Shown one piece after another: positions 51,315 through 62,735 of a stretch of 64,000 bases of DNA. The translations under genes were made by a program, and so were the position numbers. Where the stretch lies: contig JAQFVV010006238.1 of the NCBI GenBank assembly GCA_028023455.1, positions 5,836,572-5,900,571 on the forward strand, read 5' to 3'. Position 1 is the stretch's first letter; each line of letters opens with the position of its first letter. The stretch is from Epiperipatus broadwayi (lineage: Eukaryota > Onychophora > Udeonychophora > Euonychophora > Peripatidae). The notes beneath the pieces are model-generated. The model searched no databases. It worked only from the letters and a program-made list of their open reading frames with translations, and was not told the DNA's origin.

Positions 51315-51993
51315 TCAAACTCGGTATTCGTTGAACTCACATTTGCTTTTCTTATTTTTTTTTATATGATCTAATGTCTGGGGCATATCATCTTCACTGA
51401 GATCAATAGGCACTGCTGCATTTTTTCGGCTTCGTTTGCTTCGCGGTCTACCTGGTTTTCGGTTGGCAGTGTCATTTATTTTCGGATCTGTAGGTGGCAG
51501 GCAAGGCACTAGATAGTCTATAATATCTTGTGAAGTTTTGTTAAGGGATATTTTTGATTGTTTGTGATTTTGGCAATCACTTTTTAGTATTTCTTGTTGA
51601 GGTGGGATATTTTCTTGTAACACTGGTTTATCCTCGTCATTCCGTGATTGATTTTCGGGTAAAATTGATTCACTTTCGTCATTTACTGATTGCTCTCTGG
51701 TGATGTTTAGATCGTCAGTTACATCGTCATTAATTGGATTATTTTGATAGCAAATTGTAGTTGATTCACTTATCGGTTGAGGAGTGAAATCTATGTTATT
51801 TACTGGCGCATTTCCACATTGATGACTTGAGGTTGCTCTCATATCACAGTGTTTACATTTAAGTTTTGGGCATGCATTTATAATATGCCCTCGTTGTTTA
51901 CAGTGAAAACGTTGTGGTTTAAGTCCATGAATTATTTAGAGTAGCTGCGCTTCGTGATCGGTTATAAGAGTGGGTATATCATTTAGATTTACG
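51315..51993 (-). pseudogene. LINE-2 ORF1 (zinc-knuckle, Gag-like), main part
   Basis: Minus strand from 51993: VNLNDIPTLITDHEAQLL, a stop, IIHGLKPQRFHCKQRGHII NACP (zinc knuckle C-x2-C-x4-H-x4-C with the second Cys changed to Arg), then CKHCDMRATSSHQC (second knuckle). The open frame 51842-51315 follows: an acidic, Ser/Asn/Gln-rich 175-residue region ending in a basic cluster KPGRPRSKRSRK, an AT-hook-like or nuclear-localisation-like stretch. ORF1 proteins of this class bind element RNA. The Met at 51842 lies inside the second knuckle and is not the true start. Confidence 0.75.
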
Positions 51994-52137
51994 TTTTGAT
52001 TTAATTAATCCATTGTACAGGCTTCAACCTGCCTTATATTTGCGAGGTTCGAACTCAGACTTTCACACGACCCACCACTCTCAGTGCCATCTTATATTGC
52101 TGACCCACCTGATCACACACATGTTGAAAAGATAAAT

Positions 52138-52192
52138 AATCACCAATATATGTATTTCATGCTAAACCAGCAATCATCAGTTGATCCAGATT
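52138..52192 (-). ncRNA. hammerhead ribozyme motif, family A, left arm of 52k
   Basis: Minus strand: AATC..ATCAA / TTGGT..GATT stem I, CUGAUGA (complement of 52174-52180), stem II TGCT/AGCA with loop GGTTT, GAAA, stem III ATA/TAT with loop CA, predicted site after AUA. Both core boxes are canonical. A U-U mismatch closes stem II at the core. Confidence 0.8.
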
Positions 52193-52730
52193 ACTATCCT
52201 CACACATATATATATAGTCAGTACTCAGCTTTATATTAATATAGCCAATCTTTATACTTTAATGGACAGGCTTCAAACTATTCCAACGCACAACTTTTTA
52301 GCCTTCCATTTCATTGAAAATTTGATGATGGAACGTTCAAAGCCCTTGATAGTGTCAAGGTTGTCATCCTACCCATGTTGACATATTAGTCATTCTGACC
52401 CTCATGTACAGGAAAAAGGCAGGTTTAAGCATGTACAATGGATTAATTTATATAAATAGTGTGTAAAAGGCCTTCCATCCCTCGTATATGTATGTATAAA
52501 TGGATTATTCTCCTGTACATGAGGGGTCAGAATGACTAATATGTCAACATGGGTAGGATGTCAACCTTGGCACTATCAAGGGCTTTGAACATTCCATCAT
52601 CAGATTTTCAATGAAATGGAAAGCTAAAAAGTTGTGAGTTGGAATAGTTTGAAGCCTGTCCATTAAAGTATAAAGATTGGCTATCTTAATATAAAGCTGA
52701 GTACTGATTATATATATGTGTGAGGATAGT

Positions 52731-52785
52731 AATCTGGACCAACTGATGATTGCTGGTTTAGCATGAAATACGTATATTGGTGATT
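52731..52785 (+). ncRNA. hammerhead ribozyme motif, family A, right arm of 52k
   Basis: Stem I: ACCAA (52738-52742) with TTGGT (52777-52781), and AATC (52731-52734) with GATT (52782-52785) around a bulge. Core box CTGATGA is 52743-52749. Stem II TGCT/AGCA (52751-52754 and 52760-52763) has loop GGTTT and a U-U mismatch at its base. GAAA is 52765-52768. Stem III ATA/TAT with 2-nt loop CG, triplet AUA, predicted cleavage between 52776 and 52777. The tiny stem III with CG loop is the layout of the schistosome-type hammerhead. This is the best family A candidate for activity. Confidence 0.82.
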
Positions 52786-52893
52786 ATTTATCTTTTCAGC
52801 ATGTGTGTGATCAGGTGGGTCAGCAATATGAGATGGCACTGAGAGGGGTGGGTCGTGTAAAAGTCTGAGTTCGAACCCCATTTTGATTTAATT

Positions 52894-52987
52894 TAACTTT
52901 AAAATGATAACTATTTCCATAGATCGGTATCGGAGTTCCTTTTAAATATATAGGTTGAAAGGCAACAACAACTCCGAACGGTTGCCT
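52894..52987 (-). pseudogene. LINE-2 ORF1, N-terminal piece beyond the foldback
   Basis: Minus strand from about 52985: QPFGVVVAFQPIYLKGTP, IPIYGNSYHF, KVKLNQN, which runs through the target-site duplication into VNLNDIPTL on the other side of the foldback (51993). The frame is uninterrupted across the join. A stop precedes the Gln, so the 5' end is truncated or decayed. Confidence 0.65.
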
Positions 52988-53292
52988 TTATTATTATTTA
53001 TTGTTAATAAATTAATTATATTTTGTTAATTATCTGGTCTTTCTCTTTAATCAGTTAATACTTATCATCTATTAGTTTTATATGGATCACATAATGATAC
53101 AATTATTATACACTATTAAAAGGATACTGCTTGATATGAAATGTTCATTATTTTTATATACTTATGCCATATTTATCTTAATATTTACTTACTTAAGATA
53201 TAAATTAAATACAATAAAATACCTTTCACTATTTAATCACATCAATAATAATAATTTATAATTTTAAAGATATAATTTTTTTAATAATAGTA

Positions 53293-54083
53293 TTTACTAT
53301 ACTTTAATAGTAGAACCCTGAGATAACTTTACATCAGATTTATAAACACAAAAACTTATAAGTAAAGTTTAAAAGAGAAATTATAAATAAATATAATAAT
53401 AAGCTGAACATTTTTGAGGATCCATGCCTCATAATCATAGCTTTCTTAAAAATATATAATAAAATATATGCAAAGATATTTAAAGTAGCACATGTTACGT
53501 GACCCATTTCTTTGATATATCAAAGCAAGGTCATTTCTATTTATAGCATTAATATTTCCATTAATGTAGAACGCTTCTTTTATTTTTATCTTATGATCAT
53601 TTGATTCTGTGCATATAATTACAGGATTGGCAGGTGTAGAATTGTGTCCAGATTTCATGGCATGCTCCAAAAATATAGAAGATATATTGTTGTTTTTGTG
53701 AGCTCTATTGTAAGTGTACACATGTTGAGCAAGTCTAGTATTAATAGTAGTAGCTTTAATTTCACCATAATATATAGTGAAGCATTTTTCTTGAGGACAT
53801 GAAATGGAATATACTACATGTGAGGTGAATGATCATTCAGCTTTTTATTATATTTATTTATAATTTCTCTTTTAAACTTTACTTATAAGTTTTTGTGCTT
53901 ATTTATATATAATGGGAAGTAAACTATTTTATCAGATTTGTGTAGTAAGAAAGGTTAGAACAAACTCAATATTCTAAATGTATGCTTGTTATAAGATTTA
54001 TTTACTATACTTTAACCATAGAACTCTGAGATAACTTTAAATCAAATTTTCAGTTATATTTTAAGTCATAGTAGAACCCTGAG
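53293..54083. repeat. direct and inverted repeats around the Penelope-type fragment
   Basis: Inverted pair: 53341-53409 (ACAAAAACTTATAAGTAAAG ... AATAAGCTGAAC) and 53836-53903, about 68 bp. Direct pair outside it: TTTACTATACTTTAA..TAGAAC..TGAGATAACTTTA at 53293-53340 and 53999-54046, with a third partial AGTAGAACCCTGAGATA at 54067-54083. This mixed pattern is typical of the repeat ends of Penelope-like elements. Confidence 0.75.
53446..53830 (-). pseudogene. Penelope-like element GIY-YIG endonuclease fragment
   Basis: Minus strand: TSHVVYSISCPQEK (GIY box as VVY, preceding the usual I-x-C), YYGEI (YIG box as YYG), INTRLAQHV (conserved Arg and His), a spacer rich in Asn, SSIFLEHAMKSGHNS (S-x-x-x-x-H-A-x-x-x-G-H), IKIKEAFYI (catalytic Glu region), INRNDLALI. 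This order is that of the C-terminal endonuclease of Penelope-like retroelements. The open frame covers 53721-53446 and continues in frame to about 53830. No reverse transcriptase is found upstream, because the flank is the inverted repeat at 53836. It is a fragment, but reads without stops over about 125 codons. Confidence 0.8.
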
Positions 54084-54902
54084 ATATTGTTATGATTAGC
54101 TATAAATATGCATTTGTATAGTGATCTCTTAAAATAAATATTTGTTTATTATAAAGAGTCTCAAAAATATTTAACAAGGTTAAGCTCAAGCTTGTGATGA
54201 TTACTAGATGGATAAAGTCTCATTATTATATATTTGGTCAGTTTCTATATATTTATATATTAAACCATAACATATCAATATGTTATTGATTTCATATCTA
54301 AACCATTTCACAACAACCAAAGTTTAAATATATAATAAATAGATTCTATCTTTTATTTTGTTCTAAGGTTTTAAGTAGACACTATGTGAAGCACATGAAT
54401 AAAACAGGTTGAGATTAAATTTGTCCAGAAGTCCAAATAAATCCAATTTCACAGCCAATTATAATCTCTTTAAAGATAGACTACTAAATTAATGATTTTT
54501 ACAATTTTTCAAACTATTCTCTACTTTCTCAATACATTAGATTTAATAAATCATTAAACATCAATAGTTAATTGGTTTTCATATCTAAATTATTTCACAA
54601 TAGCTAAAGCATAAATAAATGAATGGAATATATTAACAATCTATTGTTATCTAAATCTTAATGGTTAGTAAAAGGATTCCATCTTTTATCTTGTTAAAAG
54701 GTATTTATTTAAATCTTCTAAGCAGACTTTAATTTCAAACTGTTTCAGTCATGCGTCTCACTCATTGTCTTTTTAAATATCCTAATCCAGGACAAAAGAT
54801 GGAATTCATATTTTTATTCATTGAATTTGCTTTGAATTTAATAGATTATGGATATTTTGATAAATTATTTAACCCTCTCACATGTTGTTGATTTCCTTTG
54901 TT
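54084..54902. other. AT-rich DNA with a weak ~295-bp repeat
   Basis: CATATCTAAA-ATTTCACAA-A-C-AAAG near 54292 recurs near 54579, and TCCATCTTTTATCTTGTT-type blocks follow each. No gene. Confidence 0.45.
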
Positions 54903-55263
54903 TTCAATACTGTAAACATTCAACATTAAGTTTAAGATTTTATCACTTATCAGAAAATAATAAATTTGACTTCATTTGATAGATACTTTTGTTTACTACT
55001 GATATAAATTCTGAATATTCAGATTTTATTTTTAAAAAATATTTAAAAATGAGACTGTAATCAAAACAAAAAGCTTCATATGTCATCATTTCTAGAAAGA
55101 TTATTTTCATTTTACAAAATCAATGGAATTTTTTTTATTTGCCATTTTTTAATCTGAATGAATATTTATTTACTTTTCTTATATCTAATGAATTATACTT
55201 TAAAAGTTTAAATTCTTTCAATATTTATTACAAAATTATGATATTTTCATATTCATTATTATA
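54903..55263 (-). repeat. dispersed repeat R1, copy 3
   Basis: Reverse complement of part of R1 (27145-27900 and 41648-42195): CATTTGATAGATACTTTTGT, ATTATTTTCATTTTACAAAATCAATG and TATTACAAAATTATGATATT. Confidence 0.7.
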
Positions 55264-57024
<1,761 letters not shown>

Positions 57025-57290
57025 TGTCTGAAAATTGCAGATTTGTCTACTTAATATTTAAGTGTTCGATAAATGCTGGGCTTGCGTTTGTATTTTAGAT
57101 CTCATATCTAAATGTCCTAGTGACTAACTGATGAAAACCATTAGCTTGAAACTGGTTTGGGGATAGGAATAATTCTAGATAGATATTTTAAATGCTTTCT
57201 CTTGTGGCATTTATCGAAGAAGCTTGTTTAGAGCTATTAACATACTCATTATATTACATTTGTAATAAGTCATGTGATGTGTGACTTGGT
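57025..57290 (+). mobile_element. family B hammerhead repeat, single arm
   Basis: It aligns with the right arm of the 10.2-11.0 kb foldback: ATTTAAGTGTTCGATAAA-type lead, TGTCCTAGT, the ribozyme block, TTCTAGATAGATATTTTAAATG, TTGT-GCATTTAT and CTTGTTTAGAGCTATTA, then TAAGTCATGTGATGTGTGAC, matching the GTCATATATCACAT tail. No inverted partner is present. Confidence 0.7.
57112..57172 (+). ncRNA. hammerhead ribozyme motif, family B, single arm
   Basis: Both core boxes are intact: CTGATGA (57128-57134) and GAAA (57148-57151). The stem II region AAAC..GCTT has one mismatch, stem III has A-U and C-G with a 2-nt loop, and the triplet is GUU (57155-57157). Stem I is badly eroded (GACTAA against TGGGGA). 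Probably inactive. Confidence 0.6.
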
Positions 57291-58283
57291 TTTCCTTAAT
57301 ATATATATATAATGTTTTCATGGTTGTATGATGTATATATATTATATATATATATAATGTTTTCATGGTTGTATGATGTAGATAAATTATTATTTTTGGG
57401 AATAAGCCATATATTATTTTGCATTACAATCCGATATTTTGACAGACTAGCAACTGCCATTACCAAGGTTAACTTTTGGAAGAAAAATCATTAGATTTCA
57501 AACAATATATCATTAATAACCATTGAGAAATGACTGTGAACATTCTAACATCAGAAAGAAAAAAAACAGAAAAGTTAAAAATAAATTGGTTAAACAGTTC
57601 ATGGGATATATTAGAAAGATGTATATCAATATTTTTTGTAGCAAATGTCTTTTTGTAATAAAACTAATTGATATCGCATGTATTCAGAAAACTTTTGAGA
57701 TCATCTTTAAATGTAAATAAATATGGTTTCTTCTATCAAATTCAAATTCAGACTTAACAAAAAATATTTTTAGAAAGTTAATCATTCTTTTTTCAATTCA
57801 CATCCCCAAGAAATGAGCCATTACAAATATAATTTCAATACCATTTCTTTGAGAAAACTATTGCCTTAATATATAACCTTCATAATTTTTAGAATATTAT
57901 AGAGCTTCTTTAATAAAATATTTGCACTAACTTCAAGAATAATCCATGTTTTACTTAATAGAGTAATTTTTATAAAATATTAGCTTTATATACAACTAAT
58001 GCAGTTAAAATAGTTATGTCACTAAGATAGAATATCTTTTAACTTGTCTGTCACATTTCACTAAGCAAGTTTGTTTGTCTACTTAAAGAGTGACCAGGAT
58101 ATTTAAATAGATCTAGATTCTTAAGTTGATAATCATCCAGATAAACGATACTGAAGACTTTTTTTATCATTCTTAGCTGAGAGAAAAATTTATTTTATAA
58201 ATATTATTTTTTAAAGCAAATTGTTAATAAGTTGCATTCAAAACATTACAAATATTGTATAGATCAACATTTGATAATGCAAA
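57291..58283. other. AT-rich DNA with a 48-bp tandem repeat
   Basis: ATATAATGTTTTCATGGTTG and ATGATGTA are repeated at about 57307 and 57354. The frames 57312-57494 and 57523-57720 have no recognisable motif. Confidence 0.5.
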
Positions 58284-58411
58284 AATAATACAATCGCGAA
58301 GCATTGGTGGTCGAGTGGTCAGCACAGCTGCCTTACAAGCAGTTGTCCCGGGTTTGCGGGTTCACTTCCCGGCTGATGCTTTGACACATGCAAAAAAATA
58401 ATAATACAATC
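58284..58411 (+). mobile_element. tRNA-derived short SINE (copy 3, best preserved)
   Basis: A perfect 12-bp target duplication, AATAATACAATC (58284-58295 and 58400-58411), surrounds a unit of about 104 bp. The tRNA-like body starts GCATTGG (58301-58307) and ends CTGATGC, giving a seven-pair acceptor stem with two wobbles. D-arm side is GGTCGAGTGGTCAGCA (A-box), anticodon stem GCTGC/GCAGT with loop CTTACAA, long variable arm TGTCCCGGGTTT, T-arm GCGGGTTCACTTCCCGG (B-box). The short 3' segment TTTGACACATGC leads to an A-run. The class II-like variable arm with a TAC loop is not a normal tRNA. Confidence 0.9.
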
Positions 58412-58774
58412 ATCAAAATATTATGGAGATAAGCAATTGATGTTATTATTTATGCATCTAAAGAACTTTCATGAGCAACTAGTTATTGAATTTCACTACA
58501 AACTTTCTCATGAAGCTGCTTATAAACTAATTAACATATCACTGCCCTAGAAATAGAGAACAAAGTTAATGGTGATACAACATTTATGTTTAGCAATAGT
58601 TTAACATCAAATATCTCAAATTTTTCACTATCCATAATAATTCCTTTTATGTCATAATTAGTTGTATAAAATAAAACCTTCATGGACAACTAACTATTTT
58701 TAAGCACTGCTACAAATATTTTTGATTAATAACCAAATGTCTTTACAAATTAATAAAAGCATTATGTAAATCAT

Positions 58775-58814
<40 letters not shown>

Positions 58815-58990
58815 TGTTCAATTATTATCTTACTGCATAATGAAAAATTCTCCAAGTTTAATCCAGTTTGTTCAATCTAAAATCTCTCTTCTCTACACCT
58901 CATCAGAATATGTCTTATTTTGTTTGCTCATCTCACATGTGGTTTTTTTTTAGGTTTTTTTAGTCTCTTGGAATCCAATTTAAAATTTTA
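58775..58990 (-). pseudogene. RTE-like LINE tail fragment (duplicated copy 1)
   Basis: Minus strand: KILNWIPRD, KNLKKKPHVR, NKIRHILMRCREER, aligning with the end of the RTE-like remnant at 39.3 kb. The CA/TA microsatellite at 58775-58814 lies where its 3' tail would be. The same piece recurs at about 59560-59785 in the second unit of the tandem duplication. Confidence 0.6.
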
Positions 58991-59559
58991 ACTGGCCATA
59001 TAATAATAATAATGTTGATGATGATGATGATGATGATTCAATTCATTTATTTAAATGCTAAACAACAGCATATAACCAATTACAGTTTGCACATTAAAAA
59101 ATAAAAGGGATAAACATAATGCATATAACGTAATAAAAGAAAATAATAAACAAAAAAGTAAAATAAAATAAAATACATATATAAATAAATAAAATAAATT
59201 TAAATTAATCAACCATGACATATAAATAAATAAAATAAATTTAAATTAATCAACCATGACATTTGAATTTAATAATATTACAAAATTTCTTATAATCTAA
59301 ATTAAAATGATAAGTGTTAATACAAATCTGATTGTATAATAAGCTTAGTCTAAATAAAGGATCACAACATTTATGTTTAGCAATAGTTTAACATCAAATA
59401 TCTCAGATTTTTCACTATCCATAATAATTCCTTTTATGTCATAATTAGTTGTATAAAATAAAACCTTCATGGACAACTAACTATTTTTAAGCACTGCTAC
59501 AAATATTTTTGATTAATAACCAAATGTCTTTACAAATTAATAAAAGCATTATGTAAATC

Positions 59560-59561
59560 AT

Positions 59562-59597
<36 letters not shown>

Positions 59598-59785
59598 TGT
59601 TCAATTATTATCTTACTGCATAATGAAAAATTCTCCAAGTTTAATCCAGTTTGTTCAATCTAAAATCTCTCTTCTCTACACCTCATCAGAATATGTCTTA
59701 TTTTGTTTGCTCATCTCACATGTGGTTTTTTTCTAGGTTTTTTTAGTCTCTTGGAATCCAATTTAAAATTTTAACTGGCCATATA
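59560..59785 (-). pseudogene. RTE-like LINE tail fragment (duplicated copy 2)
   Basis: Second copy of the 58775-58990 fragment, within unit 2 of the tandem duplication. The CA repeat is longer and the AT repeat shorter than in copy 1. Confidence 0.6.
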
Positions 59786-62589
59786 ATAATAATGATGATG
59801 ATGATGATTCAATTCATTTATTTAAATGCTAAACAACAGCATATAACCAATTACAGTTTGCACATTAAAAAATAAAAGGGATAAACATAATGCATATAAC
59901 ATAATAAAAGAAAATAATAAACAAAAAAGTAAAAAAAAATAAAATACATATATAAATAAATAAAATAAATTTAAATTAATCAACCATGACATTTGAATTT
60001 AATAATATTACAAAATTTCTTATAATCTAAATTAAAATGATAAGTGTTAATACAAATCTGATTGTATAATAAGCTTAGTCTAAATAAAGGATAAACTTTA
60101 AGGACATTGGAATGACAAATTTGAATATAATAGTCAAAAGCAAACAGAGTACCATGCTCATAAAAACATAATTGTAATAGTTGAAATTATATCAGATAGA
60201 ATAACTTGTTGATTGAGGATTTTATAGATATTTAAGATCTCTATATTGCTGTCTAGAAGAAAGATAAAGAACAATTTTATTTCCCAGAGAAACATGATTG
60301 AAAAACTTCTTAGACACCAACAGCCATAAATTACATCCTTCTTTAGTATTAGAATTCCAAATCATTGAACAATATTCAATGATGCAAAGACCCAATGAAA
60401 AATAATTTCAACTTTGCATCATTGCTGACATAATAACCATGTATAATGATGACATCACTAATTTTAAAAGCTTTGCCAATGATCATTTTCAAATGAGGAA
60501 GAAAAGATCCATTACTAGAAAATAAAACTCCTAGATTTTTTTGGAATTAAAAAAAAATAATGAGAATTAATAAAATAATAATTTAAAACTTCAGATTATT
60601 TAGAATATGAAATGAGAACATTTATTAAAATTAACTGATATATTATTTAGATCACACCAAGCAATAAAGTTATCGATATCTTTCTGAATGAGAATGCAAA
60701 CAATAATTGATGTAATTTTTGTAAAGATTTTACAATCATCAGCTCAGCACAAAAGATAAGAATATTTCATGCAATCCTTTATGTCATTAATGTAAATGTT
60801 AAACAGCACAGGTGCTAAAATACTACCCCAAGGAACACCTAAATTGCATTCAAAATTAAATAAAATATTATTATTGAATTTGATATACAATGTTCAATTA
60901 GAAAGAAAGGATTGAAACCAATAAGTAACTTTAGTGAAAAACCCATTTTATGTAATTTGTGAAGAAAAATGATGTGATTTACTTTATCAAAGGCTTTTAA
61001 TAAATCAAAATAAATAACATCAAGTTTCTGCTGATTCTCATTTGCATGTGCTATATGATCATAAATTGTTAGCAAATTACTATCAACTGATATATTAGGA
61101 AAAAAAAACCATATTGTAAAGATGAAATGATTTTACTAACAACTGAAATAGTTTTATTATAATACATCTCTCAAAAACTCAAACAGTAGTAGGTAAAACA
61201 GAAATATGTCTATAATTATTAACACAGTTATGGGAATTATTTTCAAAAATTGGGATCATTTTAGTACATTTAAGAACATTATGAAAAACACAACAGTTAA
61301 GGTGATAAATTAAAAAGAAAGACAAGAGGTGCTGCCATAAATTCAGCTAGATTTCTATAAATAAATGAAAAAAATATATCCTAAACTAGAATTAATTTTA
61401 AGTCAACTGATAGCTACAATAACATCTTCCCTAGAGATAAATTGCAAGGTAATATTTTAAGATATTATATGTTGTGAAGAATATACATCAGTAAAATGTT
61501 TGAAAAAATCATCTGCATTTAATGTGGAATTATGAGTGGCTTGAATTCTTTTCTTACCCAAATCTAAGTTATTAACAGAATCACAAAATTCTTTAGGGTT
61601 AGAATAAATATTAAATTCAATTTTTTAAATGTAATTTTGTATTACTTTTTTGTAGACATGTTTAACCAATCTTTTGAAATTAATAAAATTATTATAAAAA
61701 GAGATATTCTGTGGTTTAAAATGTAGTCTGTGATGGTAATATATCCTTTTAATAATCATAATAAGAGTGTATGAAAACCAAGAAGAAACCCCTTATGGAA
61801 AGAGAATTTACTGTAATATATAAATCAATAAAACTATTAAGAATCTGCAAAAAATAATCTTAGCAACGATTCACATTATTATAGGAATACAATGGATTTC
61901 AATTTTTAGAAAAATTCTTATAAAAGCAACATAATGACTTTTCTTATAATCTGTGTTTAAAATATTAAAATAAATAACTTTTGAGTGACATATATTAATA
62001 TAAAACTCAATAGGTGGATAATGAACATCAATAGGAAAAGTAACAGAGAAAAAATGAAAATAACTATTAGTGAATTACATAAAATGTAATCTAAAGTACA
62101 TTGAAAAGTATTAACAAATGAGTTATATTGTTTAATTAAGCCCCAAAAATTTATAAAACTGTAACATTCAAAGCTTTAGGAGACAAAAAAGAAAAGTGTG
62201 TAATAATTCTACTCTGAAATAAATCTGGAATGTTTAAATCACCAAAAATAATATTATTATTTTAGATAATCAAATAATCTTCAAGTGAGGTCAAAAAATA
62301 ATCATGTTCTAAAAGTTATATAAAATATGTTTATGAATAGCAATAAGAGTACTTTCAAACAGCATTTTCCATAGATCTATCCATTTATAAAATATTAAAT
62401 CTATTATCAAGGAAAGAACAATTAGGAACATGTTGTTTTAACAAATTATCACCATTGTTTATGTTTGCTCATAACTGTTATTAAAACAGGAAAAACTCTC
62501 CATACAGTAGTGCCACTCAGTGCAAACCAGAGTAATCAATGGATACCAGAAGGCTTGGGCATAAAATCCTGATCTAGCACCTTCTCATC

Positions 62590-62640
62590 AAATATCCTCA
62601 GACTAGTTTCTAGCTTGTAGCCTTTGTCAGTGAGAAGCCT
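62590..62640 (-). ncRNA. hammerhead ribozyme motif, family C, left arm of 62k
   Basis: Minus strand: stem I CUCA..., core CUGACAA (complement of 62624-62630; second core G is A), stem II region GGCUACAAGCU, GAAA, stem III with loop UA, GUC, then stem I partner UGAGGA. Likely inactive through the core change. Confidence 0.7.
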
Positions 62641-62683
62641 TGGATCTGAAAGCACTGCACCTAGATCTTGCTCTCAGATCCAA

Positions 62684-62735
62684 GGCTGTTCACTGATGAA
62701 AGCCACAAGCTAGAAACTAGTCTGGGGATGTTGGA
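62684..62735 (+). ncRNA. hammerhead ribozyme motif, family C, right arm of 62k
   Basis: All key residues are canonical: CTGATGA (62693-62699), GAAA (62713-62716), GUC (62720-62722). Stem II AGC/GCT (62701-62703, 62709-62711) has loop CACAA and an A-A mismatch at the base. Stem III has A-U and C-G with loop TA. Stem I TGTTCA (62687-62692) against TGGGGA (62723-62728) has one mismatch and wobbles. Predicted cleavage is after 62722. Good candidate for residual activity. Confidence 0.78.

Larger units (their letters stand above)
52007..52880. mobile_element. family A hammerhead foldback element (copy 52k), nested in LINE-2 ORF1
   Basis: Target-site duplication TTTTGATTTAATT at 51994-52006 and 52881-52893. 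Arms 52046-52424 and 52500-52877 are reverse complements with few mismatches: GAACTCAGACTTTCACACGA against TCGTGTAAAAGTCTGAGTTC, and GGCTTCAAACTATTCC against GGAATAGTTTGAAGCC. Outer ends carry GTTCGAACC (B-box-like). The extra left tail (52007-52045) has an inverted copy in the loop (52425-52455: AGGCAGGTTTAAGC, TGTACAATGGATTAAT), so units are joined both head-to-head and head-to-tail. No protein is encoded. The frame 52181-52381 lies in the left arm and is spurious. Confidence 0.85.
43315..52987 (-). mobile_element. near-complete L1/Tx1-like LINE with two nested insertions (LINE-2)
   Basis: Read on the minus strand, parts appear in the expected order of one LINE: ORF1 with zinc knuckles (52987-52894, then 51993-51315), ORF2 start and endonuclease N-terminus (51128-50866), endonuclease C-terminus, reverse transcriptase and zinc motif (46512-43560), 3' end AATAAA then TGAAAG and a trinucleotide tail (43314). 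The two gaps are the hammerhead foldback at 52007-52880 and a 4.3-kb insertion at about 46516-50857. Without these the element would be about 4.5 kb. Collinearity and frame continuity across both gaps support one element. Confidence 0.8.
58577..60092 (+). repeat. tandem segmental duplication (~0.75 kb x 2)
   Basis: Unit 1 (58577-59363) and unit 2 (59364-60092) both run from ACAACATTTATGTTTAGCAA to AAGCTTAGTCTAAATAAAGG. They differ mainly in microsatellites (CA repeat longer in unit 2, AT longer in unit 1) and in a 40-bp internal duplication present only in unit 1 (CATATAAATAAATAAAATAA, 59176-59255). The unit contains an RTE-like tail and the 3' end of the CR1/Jockey-like LINE. Confidence 0.92.

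Noticed and set aside
51315-51842. A host chromatin protein with an AT-hook-like GRPRSKR segment
   Set aside because: It follows zinc knuckles and precedes an ORF2 endonuclease on the same strand, so it is LINE ORF1.
58301-58380. A functional tRNA gene
   Set aside because: The unit has a poly-A tail, a 12-bp target-site duplication, an odd variable arm for its anticodon loop and related copies elsewhere, all pointing to a SINE.
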